Positions 41,380 to 43,836 of a stretch of 43,836 nucleotides of DNA are shown piece after piece. The stretch spans positions 1 through 43,836 of the forward strand of contig JAODMO010000053.1 in NCBI GenBank assembly GCA_025464995.1, written 5' to 3'. This stretch comes from Microbacteriaceae bacterium. Lineage in GTDB: Bacteria > Actinomycetota > Actinomycetes > Actinomycetales > Microbacteriaceae. The notes under the pieces were generated by a model. That model was not told where the DNA came from, did not search any database, and worked only from the letters and a program-made list of their open reading frames with translations. The translations under genes were made by a program, and so were the position numbers. How positions within the stretch are numbered: position 1 is the first letter of the stretch; every line of letters begins with the position of its first letter.

Positions 41380-42067
41380 GCTGTGTTGCTTTCGTTTGGT
41401 GCGCTGATTCGCAGCGTCGTTGTGTCGCGGATGTTCCGCGCAGGCGGTCGTCCGGCGCTCGTTACGAACGCGGAGACCGCGAGGATTGTGCCGACGTATC
41501 GGCGAGGGTGTCACGCTGTTCGGCGGATGCCGACGTAGCGCTGTGTAGTGAAATCTGAAGGCGGCCGTGGTGTCAGAGCGGCGGCGGGGGCAGATTTCTC
41601 GATGCCCAAGATGACCACAGTACACGAAGCCGAACGAAACTTCAGGAACGTGTTGCCAACCGGACGCGCTGACCGCTACGGTCATGCCTGCGCCACTACG
41701 ACGCAAGGAGCCCGACGTGTTCGATAAGGAAGATGCAATCGCATTCCCCGCCGGCTTCGTCGGCGTCTTCACCGCTTGATCGGCCGATAGCCCACCGGTC
41801 CAGTCGGTGGTTACGCTCTCGAAGCTCGACCTCGCAGCAACCACACCTCCGTGTGCCCGCTCGCCCGCAGGTCACCCACCAGGCACACGCAGACGGTCCC
41901 ACCACAACCCGTACGCGGTCTGGAGGCGCACGCCGTGCGTCGCGTGGGCCCGCTCGATCGGGTCGCGCTGCACGTCGGCGGCGCCCTCATCAGCAGCAGG
42001 CCGCGAACCTCCCCCGCGTCCTCCAAGAGCGGATGTGTGCGCAGGCCGGATGTGATGGACTCGAGGG
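41380..42067. other. Gene-poor stretch
   Basis: 688 bp without a convincing gene. Composition is more AT-rich from 41380 to 41700. At 41705-41710 a perfect AAGGAG precedes a GTG (41717) that opens only 20 codons (VFDKEDAIAFPAGFVG..., stop at 41777-41779). From about 41860 to 42010 the minus strand can be read as ADVQRDPIERAHATHGV, then AYGLWWDRLRV, which looks protein-like but has no start or context. It may be gene debris. Confidence 0.5.
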
Positions 42068-42835
42068 ATGGCACACACCTACCGCAGCTACGTCGCAATC
42101 GGAGACAGCTTCACCGAGGGTGTCGGCGATGACACCCCCGACGGGGGTGTGCGCGGCTGGGCTGATCTCGTCGCACTCGGGCTCGCGCTGGCGACTTTGC
42201 AACCGGTCAGTTACGCGAATCTCGCGATAAGGGGCCGGCTTCTCGCGCCGATCGTCGGCCCGCAGCTCGACGCCGGCATCGCGCTGAAGCCCGAGCTGAT
42301 GAGCATCAACGGCGGAGGCAACGACATCATGCGCCCTCGGGTATCGATCGACGCCATCACCGACAGCCTGGTCGCCGCGGTCGAGCGGGCGACGCAGGGC
42401 GGCAGCCACGTGCTGCTGGTCAGCGGAGCGAACCCGACCCGGCACATCCCCCTCGGCAGCCTCGTCGAGGCACGCGGCAATCGGTTCGCGCAGGGTATCC
42501 GCGACAGGCTTCCGCTCGAGAACACGACGTTCGTCGACAACTGGGCGGACTCCGAGCTCGCCGAGCTGCGCTACTGGTCGCGCGACAAGCTGCACCTCGG
42601 ACCGCTCGGCCACGAGCGTGTGGCGGCGAATGTGCTCGCTGCACTCGGCGTGGAGTTGGACGACGGATGGAGCGGCGGGGCGGAGAGCATCCACCACTCG
42701 CAGCGCACCGCTGCCTACTGGCGCCAGTACGTGCTGCCGTGGATCGGCCGCCGGCTCACGGGTCGCTCGTCCGGCGACAACCGCGTGCCGAAAATCGCGA
42801 CGCTGCAGATAGTCGCGGTGCCGCCGACGAGCTGA
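42068..42835 (+). CDS. SGNH/GDSL hydrolase
   Basis: 255-aa esterase/lipase-like hydrolase. Block I is YVAIGDSFTEGVGDD (catalytic Ser about residue 14), block II Gly is in NLAIRGR, block III is NGGGNDI with the oxyanion Asn, and block V is DKLHLGPLGH with catalytic Asp and His (about 175-178). All four blocks are intact and there is no signal peptide, so it should be cytoplasmic. The last 50 residues (from DDGWSGGAESIHHS) form a C-terminal extension seen in actinobacterial SGNH proteins. Start ATG at 42068; no clear SD. The substrate is unknown. It stands alone among small ORFs. Confidence 0.9.
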   Translation: MAHTYRSYVAIGDSFTEGVGDDTPDGGVRGWADLVALGLALATLQPVSYANLAIRGRLLAPIVGPQLDAGIALKPELMSINGGGNDIMRPRVSIDAITDSLVAAVERATQGGSHVLLVSGANPTRHIPLGSLVEARGNRFAQGIRDRLPLENTTFVDNWADSELAELRYWSRDKLHLGPLGHERVAANVLAALGVELDDGWSGGAESIHHSQRTAAYWRQYVLPWIGRRLTGRSSGDNRVPKIATLQIVAVPPTS

Positions 42836-43107
42836 CGCGCGGGGTCGCCCGCGCAAGCCCGAGGCCGACGACGCCAACCTGACGAAGCCGAGGCATCCGA
42901 ACACATCGAGCGACTGCAAGACACGAGCGACGGTCGTGAAGTTGTTTCCGCGAGTGTTCTCACGGTTGTCGTCTCGCCATAACAAGCAGACGCCGCTGCT
43001 GCTGGACTCCGCGGCATCCCGCGCACTCCTCGCCTGGTGAGGGAGGAGGCGTCCTCGGCTGTTGTTGCCGCATCCGCCCGAGTCGATTCCACGACGAAGG
43101 TGATCTG

Positions 43108-43362
43108 ATGGCGAGCCACGACGACCTCGAAACCCTGGTGGGCAAGCTCAAGCGGTCCGCCATCGACGCGTGGCTGCACGACGAGGATGGCAGATCTACG
43201 CGACAGGCCGCGCTCTTCGCCATCCTTTGGTCCGTCGACTCGCTCGTCGAGCGGTGGACCGACCTGCCCGACCCCTCGATCATCGGTGACATCGTCGAGT
43301 CGAGCCGGCAGATCACCCGCCGCCTCGCGGGCGCCGCGGCGTCGGTCGACGGCACCGCCTGA
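43108..43362 (+). CDS. Small hypothetical protein
   Basis: 84-aa acidic, soluble, mostly helical protein (HDDLETLVGKLKRSAIDAW, then QAALFAILWSVDSLVERW). I do not recognise it. GAAGG lies 8 nt before the ATG at 43108, and a T-tailed hairpin follows 80 nt after the stop, so it looks like a genuine single-gene transcript. The 272-bp gap to its left holds nothing recognisable. Confidence 0.6.
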   Translation: MASHDDLETLVGKLKRSAIDAWLHDEDGRSTRQAALFAILWSVDSLVERWTDLPDPSIIGDIVESSRQITRRLAGAAASVDGTA

Positions 43363-43444
43363 CCCAGCCGCCGAAGTTGGCAAGAGCAGCACCTGGGGCC
43401 CCTGACACTGACCCAGCGACCGCGAACTAGGCGCTGAGGTAGGA

Positions 43445-43473
43445 GGGGTCGGTCTTGAGGGCCGGCCCCTTTT
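43445..43473 (+). terminator. Rho-independent terminator
   Basis: GGGGTCGG, a short loop, CCGGCCCC, then TTTT. It serves the small gene ending at 43362. Confidence 0.65.
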
Positions 43474-43836
43474 CTAGCGCTCGGCCCGGCGAACCATCCA
43501 TAGGAGCGTTGCGATCAGGCCCACACCGATCAGCGCCGCTCCGCCAAGCATGAGTATCGGCTTCAGCGCGACATAGAACATCGGCGCGAAACAGGCTAAC
43601 GGCGACGTGCAGGGCTGATTCGCGATGTGACGGAAGAGGAGGAAGCCTCCGACCACAATCGCGATGGTGAACCAGAGAGTGATCAAGTCACCGAGAGCCG
43701 CCTTCTTCCCCTTCGCAGCGCGCTTCGGCTGCCGGTATGGCGCTCGATCCGGCTCTCGGCCGGGCGCTCGATAGGGCGCTCGGCTACCGGAGAAAGCGCG
43801 CGCGCGCGACGGCGACGCCGACCGCTTCTTCGAATC
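43474..43836 (-). CDS. Unknown membrane protein, partial (5' end beyond the right edge)
   Basis: The frame is open from the last base of the window to a TAG at 43474-43476, giving the last 120 residues. The visible N-terminal part is basic, disordered and repetitive (SRAPYRAPGREPDRAPYRQP, then KRAAKGKKAAL). Two membrane helices follow (ITLWFTIAIVVGGFLLF and MLGGAALIGVGLIATLLWMV) with a short Cys-containing loop (NQPCTSPLACFAP) between them. A TTG at 43686 would give a 70-aa version, but the upstream frame looks coding, so the longer reading is preferred. Function unknown. Confidence 0.6.
   Translation of the reverse strand, partial: DSKKRSASPSRARAFSGSRAPYRAPGREPDRAPYRQPKRAAKGKKAALGDLITLWFTIAIVVGGFLLFRHIANQPCTSPLACFAPMFYVALKPILMLGGAALIGVGLIATLLWMVRRAER

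Noticed and set aside
1..43836. CRISPR arrays, rRNA genes, complete insertion sequences or prophage genes
   Set aside because: No regularly spaced short repeats, rRNA signatures, transposase or integrase motifs were seen.

Overview
The window is high-GC (roughly 69% by eye) chromosomal DNA from an actinobacterium. Gene content and order point to the family Microbacteriaceae: galU next to a RimJ-type acetyltransferase and a SepX/GlpR-like membrane protein, a 5-formyl-THF cyclo-ligase/FmdB/MscL run, a large degenerate SF1 helicase followed by a tiny acidic/basic protein, and an nrdA-nrdB operon behind paired NrdR boxes. Family placement is inference from protein character and synteny; no database was searched.

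Layout. 1-4.3 kb: the end of an amino-acid ABC binding-protein gene, then a minus-strand operon of flavin monooxygenase, FMN reductase, rhodanese and a sarcosine-oxidase-like flavoenzyme. 4.6-9.5 kb: a membrane protein and the DEAH helicase HrpA, which carries an in-frame palindromic repeat. 9.5-12.8 kb: a polar amino-acid ABC transporter operon and a divergent GNAT acetyltransferase. 12.9-16.7 kb: a tight minus-strand operon of a CBS/cysteine-synthase-like PLP enzyme, a second flavin monooxygenase and a histidine-ammonia-lyase homologue that lacks the MIO serine. 16.8-19.6 kb: a divergent acyl-CoA ligase/thiolase pair. 19.65 kb: a tRNA with CAT anticodon. 19.7-21.4 kb: a membrane protein and an HhH-PHP protein. 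21.5-25.2 kb: the class Ic ribonucleotide reductase operon, including a 21-codon gene with a CxxC end between nrdA and nrdB. 25.3-28.4 kb: MFS transporter, alpha/beta hydrolase, aldo/keto reductase. 28.4-28.8 kb: a gene remnant, a terminator and tRNA-Ala(CGC). 28.9-32.9 kb: the SepX/GlpR-like gene, rimJ-like gene and galU, then the divergent cyclo-ligase, FmdB-like and mscL genes. 32.9-33.15 kb: two copies of an 87-bp repeat around a third palindrome. 33.2-37 kb: small protein and degenerate SF1 helicase. 37.2-40.6 kb: helical membrane protein, YeiH-family exporter, AI-2E-family permease. 40.65-43.8 kb: a sparse accessory zone with a decayed TOPRIM-like gene, small unknown ORFs, an SGNH hydrolase and a gene running off the right edge.

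How the genes work together. The left 16 kb reads as a scavenging region for a nitrogen- and sulfur-bearing amino-acid-like compound: uptake (ABC system), possible N-acetylation (GNAT), oxidative cleavage (two FMN monooxygenases plus a reductase), and sulfur/PLP chemistry (rhodanese, CBS-like enzyme). The RNR operon supplies deoxynucleotides. Its beta subunit has the Phe-for-Tyr and all-Glu ligand signature of Mn/Fe class Ic enzymes, and the redox-active cysteine tail normally at the end of NrdA appears to be a separate tiny gene. Many genes start 6-7 bases after a TANNNT box without a Shine-Dalgarno sequence, which suggests widespread leaderless transcription.
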